DNA of 64,000 nt, taken from positions 434,001-498,000 of the forward strand of contig NZ_JAAXOX010000002.1 of NCBI RefSeq assembly GCF_012396125.1, written 5' to 3'. This document shows, one piece after another, positions 54,989 through 62,494 of the stretch. A program made the position numbers and the translations under genes. The notes under the pieces were generated by a model. The model ran no database searches and was not told the origin of the DNA. It saw only the letters and a list, made by a program, of their open reading frames with translations. The stretch comes from Cellulomonas denverensis (GTDB lineage: Bacteria; Actinomycetota; Actinomycetes; Actinomycetales; Cellulomonadaceae). Position 1 is the first letter of the stretch. Every line of letters starts with the position of its first letter.

Positions 54989-55294
54989 CCCGCCCACGCA
55001 CAGCCGGTCCACGCCGAGATTGCAGTCTCCAAGGCGACTCAGGCGATTGAAGGCTGCAAACGTGCCATCTCGGCGACGCAGGGCGGGTGGGGACGGCCGG
55101 CGCAGTCTGGACGGGTCGGTCAGCCGTTGCCCTGGCAGGCGTCGGCTGCGCAGCCGGAGACCAGGCTGTTGTCGTGCACGCCCATCGCGACCACGCCCGC
55201 GGGTGACCGCGCAGGCACCCGCCCCCACGGTCACGACTGAACAGCACCGACCAGCGTCACACGCCCGACCGCCGCCTGCTCGGCGGGCTCGGGG
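54989..55294. other. Intergenic region with palindromic element
   Basis: Convergent ends of the DUF255 and ldh genes. CGCCGAGAT (55012-55020) pairs with ATCTCGGCG (55067-55075), and inside it TTGCAG (55020-55025) with CTGCAA (55054-55059). The layout resembles a short interspersed palindromic repeat. No gene is visible. Confidence 0.5.
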
Positions 55295-56251
55295 TCACTC
55301 CAGGCCGAGCGACCGCATGCTCTGGTGCAGCGCGTCCGCCGAGGCCCGCAACTGCCGCTCCTCGGCGGCGGTCATGGTCAGGTCGAGCACCTGCTGCACC
55401 CCGTGCCGGCCGACCACGCTGGGCACCGAGAACGCCACCCCGCGGGTGCCGCGGTACTCCTCGTGCACGGTGCCGACCGGCAGCACGGTCTGCTGGTCGT
55501 TCAGCACCGCCTCGACGATCCGCGCCCCGGCCAGCCCGATCGCGTAGTTGGTCGCGCCCTTGCCCTCGATCACCCGGTACGCGGCCTGGCGCACGCTCTC
55601 GGTGATCTCGTCCAACTCCTGGTGGGTGAAGTGGTGCCCGTCCGGGGAGACCCAGTCCAGGATCGGCACCGGTCCGATCCGGGCCTGCGACCAGAGCGCG
55701 AAGCCGGTGTCGCCGTGCTCGCCCACGATGTCGGCGTGCACGCTCTCGGTGGAGACCTGGGCGCGGTCGGCGACCAGCCGGCGTAGCCGCGAGGTGTCCA
55801 GGGTGGTGCCGGAGGAGAACACCCGGGAGCTGGGCAGCCCGGTGATCTGCTGGGCGGCCACGGTCAGGACGTCACACGGGTTGGTGACGATGCAGTAGAC
55901 CGCGTGCGGCGCGTGCTCCATCAGCTGCGGCAGCAGGGTCTCCAGCATCCGGACATTGGTGCCCGCCAGGTCGAGCCGGCTCTGCCCCGGGTGCTGCTTG
56001 GCGCCGGCGGTCACCACCACGATGTGCGCCCCGGCGACCACCTCCGGGTCGGCGCCGCCGATCACCTGGGCGGCCCCGGTGAACTGGGTGCCGTGCGCCA
56101 GGTCGAGCACCTCGGCGTCGACCTTGGGGCCGTTGAGGTCGTAGAGGGCGACGGTGCGCGCCGATCCGCGGATCAGGGCGGCATACGCGAGGCTGGTGCC
56201 CACGCTCCCCGCGCCGATGACGGCCAGCTTGGCGTTCTCGATCCGCGACAT
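55295..56251 (-). CDS. ldh: L-lactate dehydrogenase
   Basis: A 318-residue NAD-dependent enzyme. It has the nucleotide loop GAGSVG (13-18), Asp38 of VALYDLN for NAD, the active loop TAGAKQHPGQSR with Gln86 (lactate specificity; Arg would mean malate) and Arg92, NPCDV, Arg155 in LDTSRLR and catalytic His179 in GEHGDTGF. It reduces pyruvate to L-lactate in the cytoplasm. Length is standard. It lies alone, convergent with the DUF255 gene. Confidence 0.93.
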   Translation of the reverse strand: MSRIENAKLAVIGAGSVGTSLAYAALIRGSARTVALYDLNGPKVDAEVLDLAHGTQFTGAAQVIGGADPEVVAGAHIVVVTAGAKQHPGQSRLDLAGTNVRMLETLLPQLMEHAPHAVYCIVTNPCDVLTVAAQQITGLPSSRVFSSGTTLDTSRLRRLVADRAQVSTESVHADIVGEHGDTGFALWSQARIGPVPILDWVSPDGHHFTHQELDEITESVRQAAYRVIEGKGATNYAIGLAGARIVEAVLNDQQTVLPVGTVHEEYRGTRGVAFSVPSVVGRHGVQQVLDLTMTAAEERQLRASADALHQSMRSLGLE

Positions 56252-56260
56252 GCGGGCACG

Positions 56261-57055
56261 CTACCGCCGTACGCGCCTCAGGGTCACGGCCCGCCGTGCC
56301 CGGGCCGCGCTGGTGCGCAGCAGCAGGCCGTCGCGTTCCATCCGTTCCCGGGAGGACCGTGGACTGGGCAGCGCCAGGCTGATCGCGAACGCCCCGCCGC
56401 CGACCGGGCCCAGCGCGGCGCCGACCGCCGCCACCCCTTCCTCGGACTCCTCGGTGTTCACCGCGTAGCCGCGCCGGCGCACCCGGCCGAGTTCGTGCCA
56501 CAGACCGTCCAGCGTCCCGGCACCCGACTGCCCCCACGGTTCGACGCCGTGCGGGTAGAGCGTATTCAGCTCCTCAAGCGACATTTTCGCCAAAATCGCC
56601 TTGCCGCCGGAGGTGACGTGCGCAGGCAATGTCGCACCGACCCGCAGCGCGACCCTTCCCGGCCGGTCGCTCTCGATTCCGTCCACGAAGGTGGTCCGGT
56701 TACGCCGGAGCAGGCTCAGGTGCACCGTCTCACCGGTCACCTCGTGAATATCCGCCAAAAACGGCCGAATCGCACGAATCACCTCGCCCAGGCTGCGTGG
56801 CTCGGGCGCCGGCCGGGGTGCGACCGGGGCGCGCGGACCCCGATACCGTCGACGCTCGTCCTGTTCGGCGAAGCCCCGCCGACTCAGGGTGGTCAACAAT
56901 CGGTGCGCCGTCGACACCGAGACACCCAGCTCCTGAGCCACATCGCTGACCCCGACACTGTCCCGCTCACCCAGCATGGTCAGGGCGAGCAACGCCCGGT
57001 CCACCGCCTCGATCACCGGTGTGCCACGCCGCTCCTCCACCTCGGCTTTCCGCAC
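56261..57055 (-). CDS. IclR-family regulator of gentisate operon
   Basis: A 264-residue regulator from GTG 57055 (VRKAEVEERRGTPVIEAVDRALLAL). The N-terminal winged helix (DSVGVSDVAQELGVSVSTAHRLLTTLSRRGF) binds DNA; a Pro/Arg linker follows, then an IclR effector domain (VTGETVHLSLLRRNRTTFVDG, TSGGKAILAKM, VNTEESEEGVAAVGAAL). It is divergent from the 3-hydroxybenzoate hydroxylase gene and so is probably its activator or repressor, responding to an aromatic acid. The shared 95-bp region holds a palindrome. Confidence 0.9.
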   Translation of the reverse strand: MRKAEVEERRGTPVIEAVDRALLALTMLGERDSVGVSDVAQELGVSVSTAHRLLTTLSRRGFAEQDERRRYRGPRAPVAPRPAPEPRSLGEVIRAIRPFLADIHEVTGETVHLSLLRRNRTTFVDGIESDRPGRVALRVGATLPAHVTSGGKAILAKMSLEELNTLYPHGVEPWGQSGAGTLDGLWHELGRVRRRGYAVNTEESEEGVAAVGAALGPVGGGAFAISLALPSPRSSRERMERDGLLLRTSAARARRAVTLRRVRR

Positions 57056-57115
57056 CACGGAAAACCACCTCCTCGTCCTCGCTCCGCCATGACGCCTAGG
57101 ACTAACGTCCCACCC

Positions 57116-57129
57116 GTGATTTGTATCAC
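57116..57129. promoter_or_regulatory. Candidate IclR operator palindrome
   Basis: GTGAT-TTGT-ATCAC lies between the divergent IclR gene and the hydroxylase gene, 21 bases before ATG 57151. Its position next to the start suggests control of the catabolic operon. Confidence 0.5.
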
Positions 57130-57150
57130 ACAAGTCAAGGGAGACATGTG

Positions 57151-58374
57151 ATGAAAGAGGCCACCCTCATCGGCGGCGGAATCGGCGGACTCACCACCGC
57201 TTTGATGCTCGCCCGCCGGGGAATGCGGGTCCGCGTCCTGGAACGCGCCGCGGAATTCGGCGAGGTCGGCGCCGGGCTCCAGCTGGCACCCAATGTCACC
57301 CGGGTGCTGGCCCGCTGGGGACTGCTGGACGAGCTGGAGCCGTACGTGGTCCACCCCCGGCGACTGGTCGCCTTCGACGGGGTCAGCGGCGAGGAACTCA
57401 CCGAGCTGGACCTGGCCGACGCCGAGCGCCGGTACGGCGGTCCCTACATCGTGCTGCACCGCTCCGACCTGCTGACCACCCTGCTGCGGGCCTGCGAACG
57501 CGAACCCGACATCGAGCTGCTGCCCGGCAGCCCGGTGGCCGGGGTGCAGGACCAGGGCGAGCGGGTGCTGATCCGGCTGGCCGACGGCCGCGAGCTGACC
57601 ACACCCGTGCTGATCGGCGCCGACGGCCTGCGCTCGGTGGTCCGGCCCGCCCTGGTGACCGACGAGCCGGTGAACTCCGGGTACGTCGCCTACCGCGGCA
57701 CGCTCGCCGCCGAGGACATGCTGCCCGGCACCCCGATGGACGAGGTCCGGGTGTTCTTCGCCCCCGGTGCCCACCTGGTGCAGTACCCGGTCCGCGCCGG
57801 CGAGCTCTACAACCAGGTCGCCGTCTTCCGCTCGGACAGCTACGCCGCGGGCGCCGAGGACTGGGGCACGCCGGAGGAGCTGGACGCCGCCTACGCGGGC
57901 TGCTGCGACCAGGTCACCTCCGCCATCCCGTCCCTGCACCGCAACCGCCGCTGGCCGATGGCCGACCGCGACCCGGCGCCGCGCTGGACCGCCGGCCGGG
58001 TGGCCCTGCTCGGCGACGCCGCCCACGCGATGCTGCAGTACCTGGCCCAGGGCGCCGGCCAGGCGATCCTGGACGCCGACGACCTGGCCGGCCGGCTGCC
58101 CGGACTGCCCGCCACCCCGGGGACCGAGCAGGTCACCCGGACGCTGGCCGACTACGAGTCCGCCCGGCTGCCGGTCGCCTCGGCGGTGCAGACCGCCGCC
58201 CGCGCCTGGGGCGAGATGTGGCACGTCGACGGCCCGGCCGCCTCGCTGCGCAACGAGGCGTTCCGGCTGCGCCGCCCCGACGACTACCGGCACATCGACT
58301 GGCTGTACGGCCCCGTGCAGCCCACCGCGGCCGGGCGCATCCCGGACCCGGTCCCCGCATCCCTGGGCAGCTGA
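57151..58374 (+). CDS. FAD-dependent 3-hydroxybenzoate 6-hydroxylase-type monooxygenase
   Basis: A 407-residue flavoprotein monooxygenase from ATG 57151 (GGGAGACATGTG upstream). It has the FAD loop LIGGGIGGLTTA (7-18), an acidic VRVLERA, LIGADGLRSVVR and the late FAD motif RVALLGDAAHAMLQYLAQGAGQAILDA. The order of following genes (gentisate dioxygenase, fumarylpyruvate hydrolase, maleylpyruvate isomerase, aromatic-acid transporter) makes 3-hydroxybenzoate to gentisate the most likely reaction, though salicylate 5-hydroxylation by a related enzyme cannot be excluded. Confidence 0.88.
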   Translation: MKEATLIGGGIGGLTTALMLARRGMRVRVLERAAEFGEVGAGLQLAPNVTRVLARWGLLDELEPYVVHPRRLVAFDGVSGEELTELDLADAERRYGGPYIVLHRSDLLTTLLRACEREPDIELLPGSPVAGVQDQGERVLIRLADGRELTTPVLIGADGLRSVVRPALVTDEPVNSGYVAYRGTLAAEDMLPGTPMDEVRVFFAPGAHLVQYPVRAGELYNQVAVFRSDSYAAGAEDWGTPEELDAAYAGCCDQVTSAIPSLHRNRRWPMADRDPAPRWTAGRVALLGDAAHAMLQYLAQGAGQAILDADDLAGRLPGLPATPGTEQVTRTLADYESARLPVASAVQTAARAWGEMWHVDGPAASLRNEAFRLRRPDDYRHIDWLYGPVQPTAAGRIPDPVPASLGS

Positions 58375-58397
58375 GCCCACCCGGCTGGAGGTTGATC

Positions 58398-59507
58398 ATG
58401 AGCATCGTCGAGGACACCGGCGACACCGGAACGAACGTGATGATGGGCGAGACCTCGCCCGAGCTGGACGCGATGTACGCCGGCTTCGCGGCCGCGCACC
58501 TGAACCCGCTGTGGACCCAGCTCGGCGACCTGATGCCGGAGGTGCCCAGCCCCCGGGCCGTGCCGCACGTCTGGCGCTGGTCGGTGCTGCACCCGCTGGC
58601 GGCCCGCTCCGCCGAGCTGGTCCCGGTCGGCCGGGGTGGCGAGCGCCGCGCGATCGGTCTGGCCAATCCCGGGCTCGGCGGGGCCGCCTACGCCACCCCG
58701 ACCATGTGGGCCGCGATCCAGTGGCTCGGCCCGAAGGAGACCGCCCCCGAGCACCGGCACTCGCAGAACGCCTTCCGGTTCGTGGTCGAGGGCGAGGGGG
58801 TGTGGACCGTGGTGAACGGCGACCCGGTGCGGATGAGCCGCGGCGACTTCCTGCTGACCCCGGGCTGGAACTTCCACGGCCACCACAACGAGACCGACGA
58901 GCCGATGGCCTGGATCGACGGGCTGGACATCCCGCTGGCGCACTCCATCGACACCGGGTTCTTCGAGTTCGGTTCGGAACGGGTCACCGACTACGCCACC
59001 CCGAACTTCTCCCGGGCCGAGCGGCTGTGGGCGCACCCCGGCCTGCGCCCGCTGTCCGGGCTGCAGGACACCGTGAACTCCCCAATCGCCGCCTACCGCT
59101 GGGAGCACACCGACCGGGCGCTGACCGAACAGCTGCTGCTGGAGGCCGAGGGCAAGCCCGCCACCGTCGAGCAGGGCCACGCCGGGGTCCGGTTCGTGAA
59201 CCCCACCACCGGCGGCGACGTGATGCCGACCCTGCGCGCCCAGTTCCACCGGCTGCGCGCCGGGACGGTCACCCCGCCGCGCCGGGAGGTCGGCTCCTCG
59301 GTGTTCCAGGTGTTCGAGGGCGACGGGTCGGTGGTGCTGGACGGCACCGAGCACCAGCTGGCCACCGGCGACATGTTCTGCGTGCCGTCCTGGTGCAGCT
59401 GGTCGTTGCAGGCCGACACCCAGTTCGACCTGTTCCACTTCAGCGACCACCCGCTGATCGAGAAGCTGCACCTGGACCGGGTGCTGATCGAGGGCGGTGA
59501 CCGGTGA
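58398..59507 (+). CDS. Gentisate 1,2-dioxygenase
   Basis: A 369-residue bicupin dioxygenase. The first cupin has PEHRHSQNAFRFVVEGEG with His119 and His121 and the later His160-x-His162 in FHGHH as iron ligands; the second cupin is degenerate (SSVFQVFEGDGSV, DMFCVPSWCSW). It opens the gentisate ring to maleylpyruvate with Fe(II) and oxygen. Starts at ATG 58398 with GGAGG upstream, 23 bases after the hydroxylase stop; its stop overlaps the next gene. Confidence 0.93.
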   Translation: MSIVEDTGDTGTNVMMGETSPELDAMYAGFAAAHLNPLWTQLGDLMPEVPSPRAVPHVWRWSVLHPLAARSAELVPVGRGGERRAIGLANPGLGGAAYATPTMWAAIQWLGPKETAPEHRHSQNAFRFVVEGEGVWTVVNGDPVRMSRGDFLLTPGWNFHGHHNETDEPMAWIDGLDIPLAHSIDTGFFEFGSERVTDYATPNFSRAERLWAHPGLRPLSGLQDTVNSPIAAYRWEHTDRALTEQLLLEAEGKPATVEQGHAGVRFVNPTTGGDVMPTLRAQFHRLRAGTVTPPRREVGSSVFQVFEGDGSVVLDGTEHQLATGDMFCVPSWCSWSLQADTQFDLFHFSDHPLIEKLHLDRVLIEGGDR

Positions 59508-60391
59508 GGTTCAGCACGATCCGGCTGCCCGAGGGCGGCACCCGCGCGGTCCGGGCGATCCCCGACCCCACCCTCAGCCGCGGCACCGGCCACCCGCTGG
59601 ACGGCTGGGCCGGCGAGCTGCTGGACGCCCCCGACCTGGACGGCCTGATCCGGGAGGGCCGGCTGACCACCGCCGCCACCACCGGCGAGCGGATCGACCT
59701 GGGCGGCGCCGACCTGGCACCGGTGATCGGCCGCCCGGGCAAGATCGTCTGCGTCGGGCTGAACTACCGTAGCCACATCACCGAGATGGGCCGGCCGATC
59801 CCGGACCACCCCACCCTGTTCGCCAAGTACCCCGAGGCCCTGATCGGCGCGCACGACCCGATCGCCCTGCCGCCGGAGTCCGCCCAGGTCGACTGGGAGG
59901 GTGAACTCGCCGTGGTGGTCGGCAGCCGGGTGCGCCGGGCCTCCCCGGACCAGGCCCGGGCCGCGATCGCCGGCTTCGCGGTGCTGAACGACGTCACGAT
60001 GCGGGACTGGCAGTACCGCAGCCCGATGTGGCTGGCCGGCAAGACCTGGGAGAACAGCACGCCGATCGGACCGCTGCTGGCCACACCGGACGAACTGCGC
60101 CCGGAGGCCGAACTGGTCACCACGGTGGACGACCGCGAGGTGCAGCGGATCCGGATCGACGACCTGGTCTTCGACCCGGCGGCGCTGATCGCGGACATCT
60201 CCACCATCGTCACCCTCAACCCCGGCGACGTGATCGCCTCCGGCACCCCCGGTGGGGTCGGCCACGCCCGGCGGCCCGCCGAGTACCTGCGGCCCGGGCA
60301 GGTGCTGCGCACGTCGATCACCGGACTGGGCGGCCAGGTGAACCGGGTGATCGCCGAGCCGGTCACCCCGGGCTACGGGAGTGCGACATGA
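59504..60391 (+). CDS. Fumarylpyruvate hydrolase (FAH family)
   Basis: A 295-residue fumarylacetoacetase-fold enzyme; GTG 59504 overlaps the dioxygenase stop. It has KIVCVGLNYRSHITEMG, the metal ligands in DWEGELAVVVG, NDVTMRDWQ and TPGGVG. In this pathway it splits fumarylpyruvate to fumarate and pyruvate. The operon position between dioxygenase and isomerase supports this over other FAH reactions. Confidence 0.92.
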   Translation: MRFSTIRLPEGGTRAVRAIPDPTLSRGTGHPLDGWAGELLDAPDLDGLIREGRLTTAATTGERIDLGGADLAPVIGRPGKIVCVGLNYRSHITEMGRPIPDHPTLFAKYPEALIGAHDPIALPPESAQVDWEGELAVVVGSRVRRASPDQARAAIAGFAVLNDVTMRDWQYRSPMWLAGKTWENSTPIGPLLATPDELRPEAELVTTVDDREVQRIRIDDLVFDPAALIADISTIVTLNPGDVIASGTPGGVGHARRPAEYLRPGQVLRTSITGLGGQVNRVIAEPVTPGYGSAT

Positions 60392-61191
60392 CCGCGATGA
60401 CCGAGCACGAGGCGGCCGAGGAACTCCGGCAGCGACAGGGCACGGGCGCCCGGTACGACGACCCGGCGGCGCCGGCGACCACGCTGTCCTGGGCCCGGCG
60501 CGGCACCGCCTACTTCGCCCGGCAGCTGAACACGCTGACCGACGCCGAGCTGGACCAGCCGAGCCTGCTGCCCGGCTGGAGCCGGCGGCACCTGATCGCC
60601 CACGTCGGCTACAACGCCCGGGCGCTGGCCCGGCTGGCCGAGTGGGCCCGCACCGGGATCGAGCACCCGATGTACACCGGCAGGCAGCAGCGGGACCGGG
60701 AGATCGCCTTCGGGTCGACGTTGCCGAGCCGGGCGCTGCGATTCCTGTTCCTGCACTCCGAGGTGCACCTCAACGTGGAGTGGCGCGACCTGCGCGGCGC
60801 GGAGTGGGAACAGGAGGTGCGGACCGTCCAGGGCCGTGCGGTGCCGGTGCAGGAGACCGCCTGGATGCGCACCCGGGAGGTCTGGGTGCACGCGGTCGAC
60901 CTGGACGCCGGCGGCTCCTACCTCGACTTCCCACCCGAGGTGCTGGACGCCCTGCTCGGGGACGTGATCGCCGCCTGGGACCGCCGGGAGGAGGCGGTGT
61001 CCCTGGTACTCGACCCCACCGACCGGGTGCACCGGGTCACCGTCGGCGACGCGGGTGGCCCGGTGATCCGCGGCCGCACCGCCGACCTGGTCCGCTGGCT
61101 GACCGGGCGCGGTGCCCGGCGGCTCACCCTGGCCGGTGGCACCGAGGTGCTGGACCGGGCCGACCTGCCCGCCCTCCCGCGCTGGTTCTGA
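60388..61191 (+). CDS. Maleylpyruvate isomerase, mycothiol-dependent type
   Basis: A 267-residue DinB-like (MDMPI) protein; ATG 60388 overlaps the previous stop (ATGA). The metal triad is visible: His72 in LIAHVGYN, Glu164 and His168 in TREVWVHAVD, matching H-x..-E-x3-H of the known actinobacterial enzyme. The C-terminal ~80 residues form the SCP-like domain of the family. It isomerises maleylpyruvate to fumarylpyruvate using mycothiol, which marks the organism as an actinobacterium. Confidence 0.93.
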   Translation: MTAMTEHEAAEELRQRQGTGARYDDPAAPATTLSWARRGTAYFARQLNTLTDAELDQPSLLPGWSRRHLIAHVGYNARALARLAEWARTGIEHPMYTGRQQRDREIAFGSTLPSRALRFLFLHSEVHLNVEWRDLRGAEWEQEVRTVQGRAVPVQETAWMRTREVWVHAVDLDAGGSYLDFPPEVLDALLGDVIAAWDRREEAVSLVLDPTDRVHRVTVGDAGGPVIRGRTADLVRWLTGRGARRLTLAGGTEVLDRADLPALPRWF

Positions 61192-61210
61192 CCCCACCGA
61201 AAGGACATCG

Positions 61211-62458
61211 ATGTCCTCCGTCACTCTCCCCCGCCGGTCCGCGCTGGCGCCGGTGCTGATCGCCTGGCTGTTCGTGGTCTTCGACGGGTACGACCTGATC
61301 GTCTACGGAACCGTGCAGGCCACGCTGCGCGCCGAGTGGTCGATGGGTGCCGCCGAGGCCGGCACCATCGGCTCGCTCGCCTTCCTCGGCATGATGGTCG
61401 GCGCGCTGGTGGTCGGCCGGATCTCGGACTCGATCGGCCGCAAGCGGGCGATCCTGGCCTCGGCGATCGTGCTGTCGGTCTTCACCACCGCCTGCGCCCT
61501 GGTGCACGCACCCTGGCTGTTCGGCCTGCTGCGGTTCCTGGCCGGTCTCGGGCTCGGCGGGTTGGTGCCGAGTGCGAACGCGCTGGCCGCGGACCTGATC
61601 CCCCGGCGCTGGCGCGGCGCGGTGGCGACCCTGATGATGTCCGGCGTCCCGCTCGGTGGCTCCGCGGCGGCGTTGATCGGCCTGGGCGTGATCGACCGGT
61701 GGGGCTGGCGGCCGATGTTCGCCTTCGCCCTGATCCCGCTGCTGGTCCTGGTGCCGGTCGCGATCCGGGTGCTGCCCGACGACCGGCCCCGCAGCCGGCC
61801 GGTGGTGCACCGGGAGCACGCCGCCGGGTTCCTCACCCTGCTCCGGCCACCCTTCCTGGCCATCTCGGTGCTGTTCGCGGTGGCCACCGTGGTCACCCTG
61901 ACCGCCTGGTACGGCCTGGGCACCTGGCTGCCGAACCTGATGCAGGAGGCCGGCTACGACCTGGGCTCGGCGCTGCTGTTCGCCCTGGCGCTCAATCTGG
62001 GCGCGATCGTCGGCTCGGTGGTCACCGCTTGGGCGGGCGACCGGTTCGGCACCGTGCGGACCGCGGCGGTCGCCGCCGGACTGGCCGGTGGTGCCCTGCT
62101 GCTCCTGCTGACCGGCCCGTCGGTGGGGATGGTCTACCTGATCCTGGTGCTGGCCGGGATCGGCACCCACGGCACCCAGTGCCTGATCATCGCCGCGATC
62201 TCCACCTACTTCCCGGACAACCTGCGCGGCACCGCCCTCGGCTGGGGGCTGGGCATCGGCCGGATCGGCGCGGTCGCCGCACCCCAGGTGGGCGGCTGGC
62301 TGCTGGCCGCCGGACTCGGCGTCAACTCCAACTTCCTGCTGTTCGGCGGCTGCGCACTGGTCGCCTGCCTGGTGCTGATCGTGATCGCCACCCGGTTCCG
62401 GGCCCGCTACGACGACCCGGTGCCCGCGGTCCTCGCCACCACCACCCCCCGCCGCTGA
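61211..62458 (+). CDS. MFS transporter, aromatic acid:H+ symporter type
   Basis: A 415-residue transporter with 12 predicted helices. DGYDLIVYG in helix 1, the loop GRISDSIGRKRAIL between helices 2 and 3, and the second-half GDRFGTVRTA are typical of the aromatic-acid:proton symporters that carry 3-hydroxybenzoate, gentisate or benzoate. As the last gene of the catabolic operon (GAAAGGACATCG before ATG 61211) it most likely imports the substrate. Confidence 0.92.
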   Translation: MSSVTLPRRSALAPVLIAWLFVVFDGYDLIVYGTVQATLRAEWSMGAAEAGTIGSLAFLGMMVGALVVGRISDSIGRKRAILASAIVLSVFTTACALVHAPWLFGLLRFLAGLGLGGLVPSANALAADLIPRRWRGAVATLMMSGVPLGGSAAALIGLGVIDRWGWRPMFAFALIPLLVLVPVAIRVLPDDRPRSRPVVHREHAAGFLTLLRPPFLAISVLFAVATVVTLTAWYGLGTWLPNLMQEAGYDLGSALLFALALNLGAIVGSVVTAWAGDRFGTVRTAAVAAGLAGGALLLLLTGPSVGMVYLILVLAGIGTHGTQCLIIAAISTYFPDNLRGTALGWGLGIGRIGAVAAPQVGGWLLAAGLGVNSNFLLFGGCALVACLVLIVIATRFRARYDDPVPAVLATTTPRR

Positions 62459-62465
62459 ACCGGCA

Positions 62466-62478
62466 CCCCCCCCCCCCC
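62466..62478. repeat. 13-base C homopolymer before pckG
   Basis: Thirteen consecutive C lie between the transporter stop (62458) and the pckG ATG (62495), ending just before GAGCGAGAGAGAGG. Such tracts vary in length by slipped replication and are also prone to sequencing error; a length change would alter only the leader. Confidence 0.8.
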
Positions 62479-62494
62479 GAGCGAGAGAGAGGCC

